The notes: generated from the sequence alone by a model not told the origin. 64,000 nt of DNA from Paenibacillus ferrarius (GCF_002027705.1 NZ_MBTG01000073.1:210573-274572); one strand, 5' to 3'. Positions 42,589 through 51,425 are shown, counted from the first letter of the stretch. A program made the numbers and translations.

Positions 42589-43248
42589 ATGAGCATCCTA
42601 TTCGAACATCCAGGAGGAGTGGTTCCTGAGAAGATTGTCCCTAGCTGTCACAACTTTCGAGACCATTCCGTACATCCCATGGTTACGGGGTTCAAGGAGA
42701 TTGATGCAACAACTCTATTTGTTTTGCATAAAAAGCTTGGTCTCATAACTTTAGGTGTAGCTGTTGTGATTTCTGCATCAGCCTGTAAGAATGCCTCTAA
42801 AAATGTAGGAGAGGTGCAAGATGATAACGAACCAAAAACAATGGACGAAAAAGCAAATAAAACAGATGCGACCAAAGAAGTTGCAAAAATTAGACTAAAA
42901 GGCGACTTTAATGAAGCTGTAAATGCTAAATGGCTTGAGTCTACGGAATTGCCAGCAGATAAAGTATTGCTAGGTGGCTTAGTAGGCCTCGATGCGGATG
43001 TGAAAAAGCTGTTGTCAAAGGATATGGAAAAAATGGCAGCTGAAGGACGCAGCAAAGCAGATAACGAACTCGGCAACATGGTTGAATTTTATAAACTTGC
43101 TGCTGACAGAGAGAAACTTAATAAACAGGGATATGAAGCAATCAAGGCGGATATCGCAAAAATTAAATCTATAAAAAGTTTAGCCGATTTTGCAAAAATT
43201 CTTGAACAACCGGTTCCATTGGACAACCTTCTTTCCTTTGTGCAATAG
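42589..43248 (+). pseudogene. Truncated M13-family peptidase (PepO-like) lipoprotein
   Basis: A lipoprotein signal with lipobox-like SASAC lies at about residues 47-66, and the true ancestral start was probably near 42724. The rest matches the N-terminal part of PepO/M13 metallopeptidases: GDFNEAVNAKWLESTELPADK, KMAAEGRSKADNELG and IKSLADFAKIL. The family is usually about 650-700 residues with a C-terminal HExxH zinc site; here the frame stops after 219, so catalysis is impossible. Codons before the signal peptide are unlike a normal start, so both ends seem disturbed. Confidence 0.72.
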
Positions 43249-43390
43249 TTTTGTCTTAAGGAAAAATTAAGGGCAAAAAAAATATGTATTTCCTGATATC
43301 TACAATATCATCCTACATCAAAAAATTGCCTTTGCAACAAAAAGTTTCCCTTGGGAAAGAAAATTCACTTTATTTTTCCTTCGAATTAAT

Positions 43391-43405
43391 TTATAATCAT
43401 TATAG
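43391..43405. promoter_or_regulatory. PerR-box-like site upstream of the zosA-like gene
   Basis: TTATAATCATTATAG differs from the PerR consensus TTATAATNATTATAA only at the last base. It overlaps a TATAAT that could be a -10 element. B. subtilis zosA is a PerR regulon member, which supports the call. Confidence 0.7.
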
Positions 43406-43444
43406 TAAAGTTGGTTATAGGCAAAAAAATTGAATGAAGTAAAA

Positions 43445-43461
43445 ACGAGAATCATTCTCGT
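43445..43461. promoter_or_regulatory. Fur/Zur-family-like palindrome
   Basis: ACGAGAATCATTCTCGT is a perfect inverted repeat about a central C and has the GAGAATCATTCTC core seen in Fur-type operators. It lies 40 bases after the PerR-like box and before a hairpin. Confidence 0.6.
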
Positions 43462-43464
43462 TCA

Positions 43465-43502
43465 ACATGCTGCTCCTCTATGGAGCAGCATGTGCCGTTT
43501 TT
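43465..43502 (+). terminator. Hairpin terminator in the leader of the zosA-like gene
   Basis: ACATGCTGCTCC (43465-43476) pairs perfectly with GGAGCAGCATGT (43482-43493), followed by GCCGTTTTTT. It lies between the PerR-like promoter region and the P-type ATPase start, so it may either end an earlier lost gene or attenuate zosA. Confidence 0.72.
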
Positions 43503-43549
43503 AGGGAGTTAATAATGGATTTCATTCTCAATAAGGAGGAGTGATTATT

Positions 43550-45499
43550 ATGAAACAGGTTTTTCATACAGCAGAGGGCTGTGTTAAACAGCAGGATGTT
43601 AAACTTTCTAAAACAAAGCACAATGAAGGAAGAGAATGGTTTAATCGTTACGGAGAAGGTCTCGCAGCTTTAACAAGTGGGATATTCATTGCTATTGCAT
43701 GGGCGATAGGAAGTGGTGGTTCCCATCTATGGTCCATTATCTTCTATTTGATCGCTTTTGCTGTGGGGGGATTTGTGAAGGCTAAGGAAGGCTTGCATAC
43801 CCTTATCGCGGAGCATGATCTAGACGTTAACTTGCTGATGCTCATTGCAGCTATCGGAGCAGCCAGTATAGGGTATTGGACAGAAGGTGCGGTACTTATC
43901 TTTATTTTCTCGTTCAGCGGAGCTCTGGAAACCTACACCATGGATCGGAGCAGCCGTGACATTTCTTCATTGATGGATTTGAAGCCGGAGACTGCCGTAC
44001 TATTTAAGGATGGACTAGAGACGGTTGTCGCTATTGAAGCTTTGACAGTTGGAGATATCGTGTTGGTCAAACCCGGAGAACGTATTCCATCTGATGGTGT
44101 CGTGCTTGAAGGAGCATCGGCTGTCAATCAATCCTCCATTACGGGCGAATCGGTTCCAGTGGACAAAGGCGAAGGGGATGAAGTGTTTGCCGGAACGCTG
44201 AATGGTCAAGGGGCTTTGTTTATTGAAGTCAGTCAATTAAGTGAATCCACTTTGTTCTCGAAAATTATTCGTCTTGTGCAGGAAGCACAAAGCGAAAAGC
44301 CTGCTTCTCAATTATTTATGGAGAGGTTTGAACGGATCTATGCGAAGTCCATCATTTTGATTTGCTTGCTTTTGATCGTTGTTCCGCCTCTTTTATTCCA
44401 CTTAGCATGGGAACAAACGTTTTATAAAGCGATGGTGTTTCTGGTGGTCGCGTCCCCTTGTGCGCTGGTCGCTTCCATTATGCCTGCTATGCTGTCGGCT
44501 ATATCCAATAGCGCAAGAAAGGGGCTCCTTTTTAAGGGGGGCGCACATCTTGAAAATCTTGCTACAATTAAGGCCATTGCATTTGATAAAACGGGGACGT
44601 TGACATCAGGAAAACCCGTAGTCACGGATATATTGTCATTCCAGGAAATGAGCATATCCGAAATGTTGAGAATTGCCGCATCGATGGAAAGCTTGTCTGA
44701 GCATCCATTAGCGAAAGCTATTGTACTTGAATCTCAGGTACAGGGGGTGGTTCTTGATCGCCCATCAGATTTCCGAATGCTTACGGGTTGGGGAGTTCAA
44801 GCACAATGGAAGGGTGACTTATGGAAAATAGGAAAACCTGCCTTTTTGGATAATCGGTTTAGGACTGAAGAGTTGAAGGAAGTAATTGATAGATTAGAAC
44901 GTGAGGGCAAGACCGTAACGGTAATGCACAATTCGCAGGGAGTTGTCGGTGTGATCGCCTTACGAGACAAAATCCGCGCAGAGGCTAAACATGCAGTCGC
45001 CTTGCTCAGAGCGCTAGGTGTTCAAGTTGCCATGTTAACAGGCGATCAGAAACAAACGGCACATGCAATTGCGAAAGAACTGGGAATTGAATTGGTTTAC
45101 GCCGACTTACTGCCTGAAGATAAGGTGACCCGAATCAAGGAACTGAAGCAAACCTTCGGCAGTATTGCCATGGTCGGTGATGGCGTCAATGACGCTCCTG
45201 CTTTGGCAACGGCTACCGTAGGAATTGCGATGGGCGTGGCTGGAAGCGACGCGGCGCTTGAAACTGCAGATTTAGTGTTAATGAATGATGATACAGCAAT
45301 TATTGCTGATGCCATTGTGCTTGGAAAACGTACAAAGGTTGTCATCAAACAAAATATTATTTTTGCTATGACCGTTATCATCACGTTAATCGCGGCCAAT
45401 TTCGTCCAAGGCATTGCGCTTCCTTTAGGTGTGGTTGGGCATGAAGGAAGCACGATCCTAGTCATCCTTAACGGATTGAGATTATTGCGTCAACGATAA
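43550..45499 (+). CDS. zosA: ZosA-like metal-transporting P1B-type ATPase, 649 aa
   Basis: ATP-driven transport of a divalent metal across the membrane; B. subtilis ZosA imports zinc under peroxide stress. Motifs: TGESVPVD in the actuator domain, SPCALVAS membrane metal site, DKTGTLTSG phosphorylation site, SEHPLAKAI, TGDQKQTA and GDGVNDAPAL. There is no N-terminal heavy-metal binding domain, and length is close to ZosA (637). ATG at 43550 follows AAGGAGGAG. The PerR-like box upstream supports ZosA over CadA; the metal is not proven. Confidence 0.85.
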   Translation: MKQVFHTAEGCVKQQDVKLSKTKHNEGREWFNRYGEGLAALTSGIFIAIAWAIGSGGSHLWSIIFYLIAFAVGGFVKAKEGLHTLIAEHDLDVNLLMLIAAIGAASIGYWTEGAVLIFIFSFSGALETYTMDRSSRDISSLMDLKPETAVLFKDGLETVVAIEALTVGDIVLVKPGERIPSDGVVLEGASAVNQSSITGESVPVDKGEGDEVFAGTLNGQGALFIEVSQLSESTLFSKIIRLVQEAQSEKPASQLFMERFERIYAKSIILICLLLIVVPPLLFHLAWEQTFYKAMVFLVVASPCALVASIMPAMLSAISNSARKGLLFKGGAHLENLATIKAIAFDKTGTLTSGKPVVTDILSFQEMSISEMLRIAASMESLSEHPLAKAIVLESQVQGVVLDRPSDFRMLTGWGVQAQWKGDLWKIGKPAFLDNRFRTEELKEVIDRLEREGKTVTVMHNSQGVVGVIALRDKIRAEAKHAVALLRALGVQVAMLTGDQKQTAHAIAKELGIELVYADLLPEDKVTRIKELKQTFGSIAMVGDGVNDAPALATATVGIAMGVAGSDAALETADLVLMNDDTAIIADAIVLGKRTKVVIKQNIIFAMTVIITLIAANFVQGIALPLGVVGHEGSTILVILNGLRLLRQR

Positions 45500-45530
45500 A
45501 TGAGAATGTCGCCTCTTTGAAAAACCTTCA

Positions 45531-45562
45531 GATGCAGGCGCACGTATCGTGCGACCTGCATC
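45531..45562. terminator. Hairpin between convergent zosA-like and small transporter genes
   Basis: GATGCAGGCGCAC (45531-45543) pairs with GTGCGACCTGCATC (45549-45562) with one bulge. No long T run follows on either strand, so termination strength is uncertain. Confidence 0.45.
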
Positions 45563-45572
45563 CTAATAGGTG

Positions 45573-45920
45573 TTATTTCTGTTTCATGATTACAATACCA
45601 AACACAATAATACCTAAACCGACCCAGGTTTTCCAATTGGGTATTTCTTTCAGAAATAAGTATCCCATTATTAATGAAATCAAGATCTCCAAACACTTTG
45701 CAGCGACAAGAACATAGCCTAGATTTGCAGTGGATTTATAACCAAACCTGACACCGTAGCCGATGCACATATTGGCAATTAAAAAAAGAGGCAGCATCAG
45801 CAGTTGAAACTTTAAAGTAGACCAAATGTGCGCATCAATATGTTTACTTTGATAAGAAAAAATAAAGTTAATAACGGATAAACCTCCGAACAAGAGTGTG
45901 AAACTGTATAAGTAGAACAT
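45573..45920 (-). CDS. Small EamA/SMR-like membrane transporter, 115 aa
   Basis: ATG at 45920 is preceded by GGAGG. Four hydrophobic segments, including FLIANMCIGYGVRFGY and GYLFLKEIPNWKTWVGLGIIVFGIVIM, give the layout of a small multidrug-resistance or half-size drug/metabolite transporter. Such proteins work as dimers. The GLGIIVFGIVI end is typical of the EmrE/EamA clan. The substrate is unknown. Confidence 0.75.
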   Translation of the reverse strand: MFYLYSFTLLFGGLSVINFIFSYQSKHIDAHIWSTLKFQLLMLPLFLIANMCIGYGVRFGYKSTANLGYVLVAAKCLEILISLIMGYLFLKEIPNWKTWVGLGIIVFGIVIMKQK

Positions 45921-46064
45921 GAGATCCTCCAATTTTGTCTTTGCATCGAGTAGTGTTCACAATAGCATGGATCCGTTATTAATGTTTCCTCAAGCCAACT
46001 TTTTTATCCGCGTGCAGGGATGTAAAATCAGTTGGAATGAACAGATTGAATATTCGAGGAAATC

Positions 46065-46101
46065 GGATATAATAATGATAATGATTATCGTTATTATATC
46101 C
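46065..46101. promoter_or_regulatory. 37-base Fur-box palindrome
   Basis: A near-perfect inverted repeat centred at 46083, with only the centre and one position per arm unpaired. Its core GATAATGATTATC is the classic Fur box. It also contains TATAAT, so Fur binding would block the promoter. It lies just upstream of a 55-residue membrane protein. Confidence 0.82.
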
Positions 46102-46118
46102 CGTGAGGAGTTTTGAAA

Positions 46119-46286
46119 ATGAATTATCTGTTTCCGATAACTACAATAATCTTGATTGTTCTTGGAGCATTTTGTATATTTACTTCAATCGAAAATAATA
46201 GAAGAATTATGGTTAAAAGTGCAGGTCGCGTTGACAATAAACCGCAAGTTTATTCACCGATTTCAACTGAAAATATTGAAGGTTAG
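46119..46286 (+). CDS. Fur-box-controlled small membrane protein, 55 aa
   Basis: ATG at 46119 has GTGAGGAG 8 bases upstream and a Fur palindrome 17 bases before the start. The first 22 residues form one membrane helix (LFPITTIILIVLGAFCIF); a short basic segment (NNRRIMVKSAGR) and a polar tail face the cytoplasm by the positive-inside rule. No family is recognised. Iron-regulated expression suggests a role in iron limitation, for example an accessory subunit of a transporter. Confidence 0.65.
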   Translation: MNYLFPITTIILIVLGAFCIFTSIENNRRIMVKSAGRVDNKPQVYSPISTENIEG

Positions 46287-46383
46287 GCGCTATCTTTTGG
46301 CGGATGAGCCTGCTGGTGCGTTGGATTCGAAGACAGGTGTTTAGATTATGGATATTTTTGAGCTGTTGCCGCAACAAACACAC
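46287..46383 (+). pseudogene. ABC transporter ATPase remnant (Walker B region)
   Basis: The frame reads RRYLLADEPAGALDSKTGV, TAG, IMDIFELL, matching the Walker B and D-loop of LolD/MacB-type ATPases (LLADEPTGALDSKTG.QIM.IF). The stop replaces a Gln codon by one base change (CAG to TAG). Everything before and after is lost. Confidence 0.75.
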
Positions 46384-46455
46384 AAGCACTTTTATTTAGA
46401 GGAACATATACCGTTATCATATGATTACAAACTCTTATGATAAGGAGGTAAGAGA

Positions 46456-47172
46456 ATGGTCCAGTTTTCTAAGTCTTCACAGGGAGTATCTATCATCACG
46501 AGTACAAATCGACCACACTTTTTTAATAATATTCTTACGAATTACAACAATCAGCACTACTCGGTAAAAGAGCTGATAATTGTCTTGAATAAAGAAAATA
46601 TGGATTTAACAAAGTACCGAAAAATAGCTAAAAAATATAAAGGTGTCTCAGTCTATAAGATTCCTGAAAAGGAATCTTTAGGTAGATGCCTGAATTATGC
46701 TGTAAGCAAAGCGAAATACCCGTTCATCACAAAGTTCGATGATGATGATTTCTACTCACCGTTTTATTTGACCGGACAGATGAAGGCATTGCATCGATCA
46801 AATGCTGATGTTGTGGGAAAACGGGCATATTTGGCCTATCTGGAAGCAAGAAAGCTGCTCATCCTCCGCTTTCCTAAGCGACAGAATAAGTTCGTTGGTT
46901 TAGTTGCGGGAGGAACCATCCTATTTAAAAGACGTGTGTTCGACCGAATACGATTTCCCCATGTGTCTCTAGGAGAAGACGTTTCCTTTTTAAGCAGATG
47001 CCGGGCAAAAGGTTATAGAATATACGCACCTACTCCTTATAATTATGTGCAAATTAGAAGAAAACACAAAAAGTCCCACACATGGCAAGGTAGTGATGAC
47101 TATGTACTAAAGGGGAGTCGGATTTTGGCGAGAACAGATAAATTCAGGAAAATTGCTACTCGAAGGGATTAA
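46456..47172 (+). CDS. Family 2 glycosyltransferase, 238 aa
   Basis: ATG follows AAGGAGG. It has the GT-A fold start VSIITSTNRPHFFNNIL, a metal-binding acidic cluster KFDDDDFYSPFYL, and later GLVAGGTILFKRRVFDRIRF and a GEDVSFLSRC catalytic-region motif. A nucleotide-sugar donor and an unknown acceptor such as a wall polymer or glycoprotein are expected. No membrane segment is seen. Confidence 0.85.
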   Translation: MVQFSKSSQGVSIITSTNRPHFFNNILTNYNNQHYSVKELIIVLNKENMDLTKYRKIAKKYKGVSVYKIPEKESLGRCLNYAVSKAKYPFITKFDDDDFYSPFYLTGQMKALHRSNADVVGKRAYLAYLEARKLLILRFPKRQNKFVGLVAGGTILFKRRVFDRIRFPHVSLGEDVSFLSRCRAKGYRIYAPTPYNYVQIRRKHKKSHTWQGSDDYVLKGSRILARTDKFRKIATRRD

Positions 47173-47189
47173 AACGCAATCAATTAAGC

Positions 47190-47222
47190 AAGGCTTCCAT
47201 TTAAGCCAGGAAGCCTTTTTGT
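47190..47222 (+). terminator. Terminator after the glycosyltransferase gene
   Basis: AAGGCTTCC, a 10-base loop, GGAAGCCTT and a T run form a classic intrinsic terminator 18 bases after the stop. Confidence 0.85.
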
Positions 47223-47269
47223 GTTTGCGATAAAATATCAGATGTTGAATACAGGTTGTCACGAGGAAA

Positions 47270-47860
47270 TCAGAGGATCATACAGAAGCAGCCCTTGATC
47301 GGGCTTTCAAAGCATTTCGGAAAGTCGAACATGCCTGCAGTCGTTTCAGCCTGGACAGTGAATTAATGGAGGCATGCCGACAAATCAAGACTCCCGTACG
47401 GATAAGTCCGTTTTTATTTGAGCCATTGAAATTTGCTTTGGAAGTGGCGAAATGGACGAATGGCTTATTTGATCCCGCGGTGGGAAAAGCGATGGAAGAT
47501 ATAGGATTCAATCAGCATTATTTATCTGAGGAAATCATCCTAAGCTACTCGTCGGATTCCGCAACCTATCGGGATATCATTTTAAATGAACAGGATCGTA
47601 CGTTGTATTTGCGGAAGCCGCTGGTGATTGATTTAGGTGCCGTGGCTAAAGGATTCGCCATTGATTTGGCAGCAAACGAGTTATCGACCCTAGAACTAAA
47701 CACTCACCGAGCGAATGGATCAGTTGCAGTGTTATTGCCCCTTACGCGATGATGGCGGACGCCTTCTCGACGGCTTTCTACTTAATGGGTTTGGATCAGG
47801 GGAGAACGTTGCTAGAACAAGTTGATCTTAAGGGAATCTTGATTTCATCCGATTATGTTT
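47270..47860 (+). pseudogene. apbE-like FAD:protein FMN transferase remnant
   Basis: Fragments match ApbE: VEHACSRFSLDSELMEACRQ, FEPLKFALEVAKWTNGLFDPA, LVIDLGAVAKGFAIDLAANEL, then in another frame IAPYAMMADAFSTAFYLMG. The N-terminus is missing, about 80-100 residues in the middle are deleted, and a frameshift separates the last part. The enzyme, which attaches FMN to proteins, would be inactive. The 3' end runs directly into an araB fragment. Confidence 0.8.
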
Positions 47861-48743
47861 TCAAGAAGAGTTTCGGGATGAGCCTCATGCTTATGTCAAG
47901 CTGTGGAAACACCATGCGGCGCAGGAAGAAGCAAATCGAATTAATGAGACGGCGGATCGCCTGGGAGCGACCTTCTTAAGTCGGTATGGCGGCAAAACAT
48001 CGTCCGAATGGATGGTGGCCAAGGCATGGCAGATTCTGAATGAAGCCCCTTTGGTTTATGAACAAACACATCGGTTGATGGAAGCGGCGGATTGGGTTGT
48101 TCTACAGCTAACGTCGAATGCCATTCGAAGCAGCTGCTGTGCGGGATATAAAGCATTTTGGCATACAACAGACGGCTATCCGTCTAAGGATTTCTTTAGA
48201 ACCTTGGACCCTAGGCTTGAAACATTTGTTGAAACCAAACTTCGAGGAGACATTACGATGCTTGGCTCTAAAGCGGGTGAACTGACCGTCCACGCTGCTG
48301 CAATGATGGGGCTTTATCCTGGAACAGCGGTAGCTGTAGGAATCATTGACGCACATGTGGGTGTTGCGGGGTCAGGGGCAGTGCACGCCGGCCAAATGGT
48401 AATGGCAATGGGAACTTCCTTATGTCACATGCTGCTGAGTGATAAAGAAATATATGCGGAAGGAATTTGCGGAGTCGTAGAGGATGGGATTGTTCCTGGG
48501 TTGTATGGCTATGAAGCGGGACAACCGGCAGTTGGCGATGTATTCCGTTGGTTCATTGAGCAGGGGGTACCAGGTTATGTTAAGGATAAAGCTGCGAATG
48601 AAGGCATCAGCGTACATGCTTATTTGGAAAAATTGGCAAGTGAGTTGAAACCTGGACAGTCAGGTTTACTTGCATTGGATTGGTGGAACGGCAATCGTTC
48701 CGTGCTCGTCGATATATGTTTGAAAAAGGGTAGGTTAGTATAA
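47860..48743 (+). pseudogene. araB-like ribulokinase fragment
   Basis: The frame reads PHAYVKLWKHHAAQEEANRIN, SEWMVAKAWQILNEAP, DAHVGVAGSGAV, MAMGTSLCHML and LALDWWNGNRSVLVD, all ribulokinase landmarks. It lacks the N-terminal 100 or so residues and the C-terminal third; after VLVD the match ends at a junction near 48716. It is fused on the left to apbE debris and on the right to the end of an araC-type gene on the other strand. Confidence 0.85.
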
Positions 48744-49603
48744 GACTGCTTTGCTGCATTTGCGCGCAGTTTACTCGGAGATGCTGCGTAATGCTTGCTG
48801 AACGCCCGGCTGAACGAATATAAATCGGGATAGCCAAGCGTCATTGCGATTTCCGTGATCGAATGGCTTGTTTGCTGCAGAAGCTGAAGTGCTCTCTCCA
48901 TGCGGAGCTTTTGCAAATATTGGATGGGCGTCATTCCGGTCTGTTCGGCGAATATTTTGGAGAAATAAGCTCGGTGAACCGAAATATAAGCAGCGACATC
49001 TTGCACGTTAATATTTTCGGTGTAATGCATATTCATGTACTCTATGCTTCGGGGAATCCAGCCGACAGGTCCTGCATCCGACTTGTCGGTGTTTTTTTGC
49101 GGAATCATAAGTCCGAATATACGGTAGATAGCCGCAATCAATTCGACTTGTCTCCGACTGCTGTTGTCTTCTTGTTGACTGAACAGATGAACGAGTGAAG
49201 TTTCGAGCTCTTTCCCAATCACACCTGAGACATAAGGAGCAGATGGACGAAAGCCGGCTTTTTCGAGCAGCTGCGGAGTTTGCCCGCCATCGATGGAAAC
49301 CCAAATCATGTCCAAGGGCTCGTCGGACGGAATAATAAAATGGTGGTATACGATACCCGGATATGCACAAAAAACATCACCTTTAGCTAGCTCGACCTGC
49401 TGATCTCCGTAGCGATGACGAATCTTTCCGTTCATAACAAAATGCAATGCGTAATAATCGATCATTCGCTGCGGGAAGCGATAATCCGGACCTGCTTTGA
49501 TGCGTCCCATTCGCACTGGCCATAAGCCGCCGTTCAAGGCCAACTCGTCTACAACATAATGGCGTGATTCCTCATATTTGTCAGGATGCTGCCGCTTGCC
49601 CAT
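48620..49603 (-). CDS. AraC family regulator with a foreign C-terminal tail, 327 aa
   Basis: The N-terminal cupin senses a small ligand (GDVFCAYPGIVYHHF), and the C-terminus has two helix-turn-helix units (INVQDVAAYISVHRAYFSKIF, SITEIAMTLGYPDLYSFSRAF). AAGGGGGCGG precedes the ATG. The natural end of the family is near SKLRANAAKQ; after that about 40 residues are antisense to the araB fragment, so a rearrangement replaced its stop. DNA binding should be intact. It is divergent from the amidohydrolase gene and probably controls it. Confidence 0.82.
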   Translation of the reverse strand: MGKRQHPDKYEESRHYVVDELALNGGLWPVRMGRIKAGPDYRFPQRMIDYYALHFVMNGKIRHRYGDQQVELAKGDVFCAYPGIVYHHFIIPSDEPLDMIWVSIDGGQTPQLLEKAGFRPSAPYVSGVIGKELETSLVHLFSQQEDNSSRRQVELIAAIYRIFGLMIPQKNTDKSDAGPVGWIPRSIEYMNMHYTENINVQDVAAYISVHRAYFSKIFAEQTGMTPIQYLQKLRMERALQLLQQTSHSITEIAMTLGYPDLYSFSRAFSKHYAASPSKLRANAAKQSYTNLPFFKHISTSTERLPFHQSNASKPDCPGFNSLANFSK

Positions 49604-49659
49604 GTTTTCGTCCGCCCCCTTGTAATCGGTCTGTTGACAGTAGAAAAAAGTATAGCATC

Positions 49660-49678
49660 GACCTTACAAAATGACAAA
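49660..49678. promoter_or_regulatory. 19-base repeat, copy 1, in the araC-amidohydrolase control region
   Basis: GACCTTACAAAATGACAAA occurs here and again exactly at 51317-51335. Both copies lie upstream of AraC-controlled genes, which suggests a shared operator. Confidence 0.7.
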
Positions 49679-49784
49679 TCGTGCTTGCGAAATACCATTT
49701 TCGGCTGGGGCGTTCAGGTTTTATGATAGAGATGTAAAACATGCGCTTGCAGATCGTGCCGAAACAAAGAAGGGGAGATGAAAC

Positions 49785-50909
49785 ATGAGTTTACTAGAAG
49801 CAGCGGCCAAGAAGACAAAGGGACGCAAAGGCGTTGGAATTATCGATTGCGATATTCATCATACTTTCAAGGACATCAAGCAGCTGTTCCCTTACTTGCC
49901 GCGAAAATACAGGGAGCGTATTGAACTGTGGGGACCGAGTCTTGGCGGGGGGCCGGGTACGCTGAACGGAGGCAACATCGGAAAAAGAGCCGATTCTTTC
50001 CCTCCAAACGGCGGTCCTGCCGGTTCAGATCTGGATTTCATGATCGAGCAGCTTCTGAATCCTTTCGACATCCGCTACGGGATTTTGACCGGTGAATTTA
50101 TAGCGTGCACGAACACGGCCGATACGTATTACTCGGCTGCCTTGTGTTCCGCTTTCAACGATTATACGATTGAGCATTGGCTCGATAAGGAGCCCCGGTT
50201 CAGAGGCTCCATCTACTTGCCGATTCACGATGTAGCTGCATCGGTTCGGGAAATCGAACGGCTCGGCTCCCATCCCGGAATGGTTCAGGCTTATGTTCCG
50301 TCGGGTTCGAATCATCCTTACGGAAATAAAATGTATCATCCGATCTACGAGGCTTGCTTGAAGCATGGAATCAATTTCACCATGCATGTCGGAGCTATCG
50401 GCGATGGGATGAACGCACCCGCTACGAATGTCGGTTATCCTTCTTACTATATCGAATACCGCGCTGCCCGTACGCAAGCTTATATGGCCCATATGGCCAG
50501 CTTTATTTTCGAAGGCGTATTCGAAATATTCCCAGAGCTGCAGGTGGCGTTTATCGAAGGCGGCGTCTTCTGGGTCGCTCCGTATTTGTGGCGTCTCGAC
50601 CAGGATTGGAAAGCACTGCGCGAGCAGACGCCTTGGGTGAAGAAAAAGCCTAGCGAATATCTGCTCACCAACATGTACATCGGCTCCCAGCCGATTGAGG
50701 AAGCGCCGAACCGTCAAGCTTTCGATACGTTGTTCGAAGCTATGCACGCCAAGGAAAGGCTGCTCTTCTGCAGCGATTACCCGCATTGGGATTTCGATTC
50801 GCCGAAGCTCGTTTTCCCGAAAATGGACAAAGAAACAACAAATCATGTGTTTTACTATAACGCTGCCAGATACTACGGGCTGCCTATGCCGGACAAAACG
50901 GAGGAATAA
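49785..50909 (+). CDS. Amidohydrolase-family (ACMSD-like) metal-dependent hydrolase, 374 aa
   Basis: The metal-binding start IIDCDIHHTF, central TMHVGAIGD, a VAFIEGGVFWVAPYLW segment and LLFCSDYPHWDFD are the ligands and active-site motifs of the amidohydrolase 2 family, which holds decarboxylases and hydrolases of aromatic or lactone compounds. AGGGGAG precedes the ATG. The next gene, a Rieske protein, starts 3 bases after the stop, so the two act together. The substrate is unknown. Confidence 0.88.
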   Translation: MSLLEAAAKKTKGRKGVGIIDCDIHHTFKDIKQLFPYLPRKYRERIELWGPSLGGGPGTLNGGNIGKRADSFPPNGGPAGSDLDFMIEQLLNPFDIRYGILTGEFIACTNTADTYYSAALCSAFNDYTIEHWLDKEPRFRGSIYLPIHDVAASVREIERLGSHPGMVQAYVPSGSNHPYGNKMYHPIYEACLKHGINFTMHVGAIGDGMNAPATNVGYPSYYIEYRAARTQAYMAHMASFIFEGVFEIFPELQVAFIEGGVFWVAPYLWRLDQDWKALREQTPWVKKKPSEYLLTNMYIGSQPIEEAPNRQAFDTLFEAMHAKERLLFCSDYPHWDFDSPKLVFPKMDKETTNHVFYYNAARYYGLPMPDKTEE

Positions 50910-50911
50910 CG

Positions 50912-51283
50912 ATGGCTCTCCATTATTTGGGAACAGTTGATGAATTCACGGAGGGTGGGCCGAAGATTGTTGATGTCAAAGGGCGGAGTATAGGAATTTA
51001 TCAATTATCCGGAAAGCTTCATGCCATTCTTAATTATTGTCCTCATCAGGGGGCCAGTCTTTGCGAAGGGCCGGTTGCTTCATGGGTCACATCGCCGCTG
51101 CCCGGGCAATTTGTTTATGAACAAGAAGGGGAAATCGTTCGTTGTCCCTGGCACCATTGGGAATTTGACATTAAAACCGGCAATCTTGTTGTAGATCATA
51201 AAGTCCGCACAAAAACCTACGAGGTTGTCGTAGAAACGTTTGATTTGTCGGTAGAGCAAGGAAAAGTATACATTGAGATGTAG
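50912..51283 (+). CDS. Rieske [2Fe-2S] ferredoxin-like protein, 123 aa
   Basis: The Rieske cluster motif is clear: CPHQGA, then CPWHHWEFD, giving CxH and CxxH ligands. At 123 residues it is a single-domain electron carrier, without an oxygenase alpha-subunit domain. Position directly behind the amidohydrolase suggests electron delivery to a catabolic oxygenase encoded elsewhere, or a joint redox function. GGAGGA precedes the ATG. Confidence 0.9.
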   Translation: MALHYLGTVDEFTEGGPKIVDVKGRSIGIYQLSGKLHAILNYCPHQGASLCEGPVASWVTSPLPGQFVYEQEGEIVRCPWHHWEFDIKTGNLVVDHKVRTKTYEVVVETFDLSVEQGKVYIEM

Positions 51284-51316
51284 CAATGCCAAAGAGATCT
51301 TATCCGAGAACGGGCA

Positions 51317-51335
51317 GACCTTACAAAATGACAAA
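51317..51335. promoter_or_regulatory. 19-base repeat, copy 2, upstream of the second AraC gene
   Basis: Exact copy of 49660-49678 (GACCTTACAAAATGACAAA), 91 bases before the start of the AraC gene at 51426. Confidence 0.7.
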
Positions 51336-51425
51336 CGTATTCTCGTGGATGCGCACGGGATATCGACTTCTTTTAAGAAGCGGGTTAAAATTAGGAAAGA
51401 AGTCAAATGCCTGGAGGTATAGTCG

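Noticed and set aside
50025..50846. Minus-strand open frame of 273 codons
   Set aside because: It is a shadow of the amidohydrolase gene, whose metal-binding motifs are clear.
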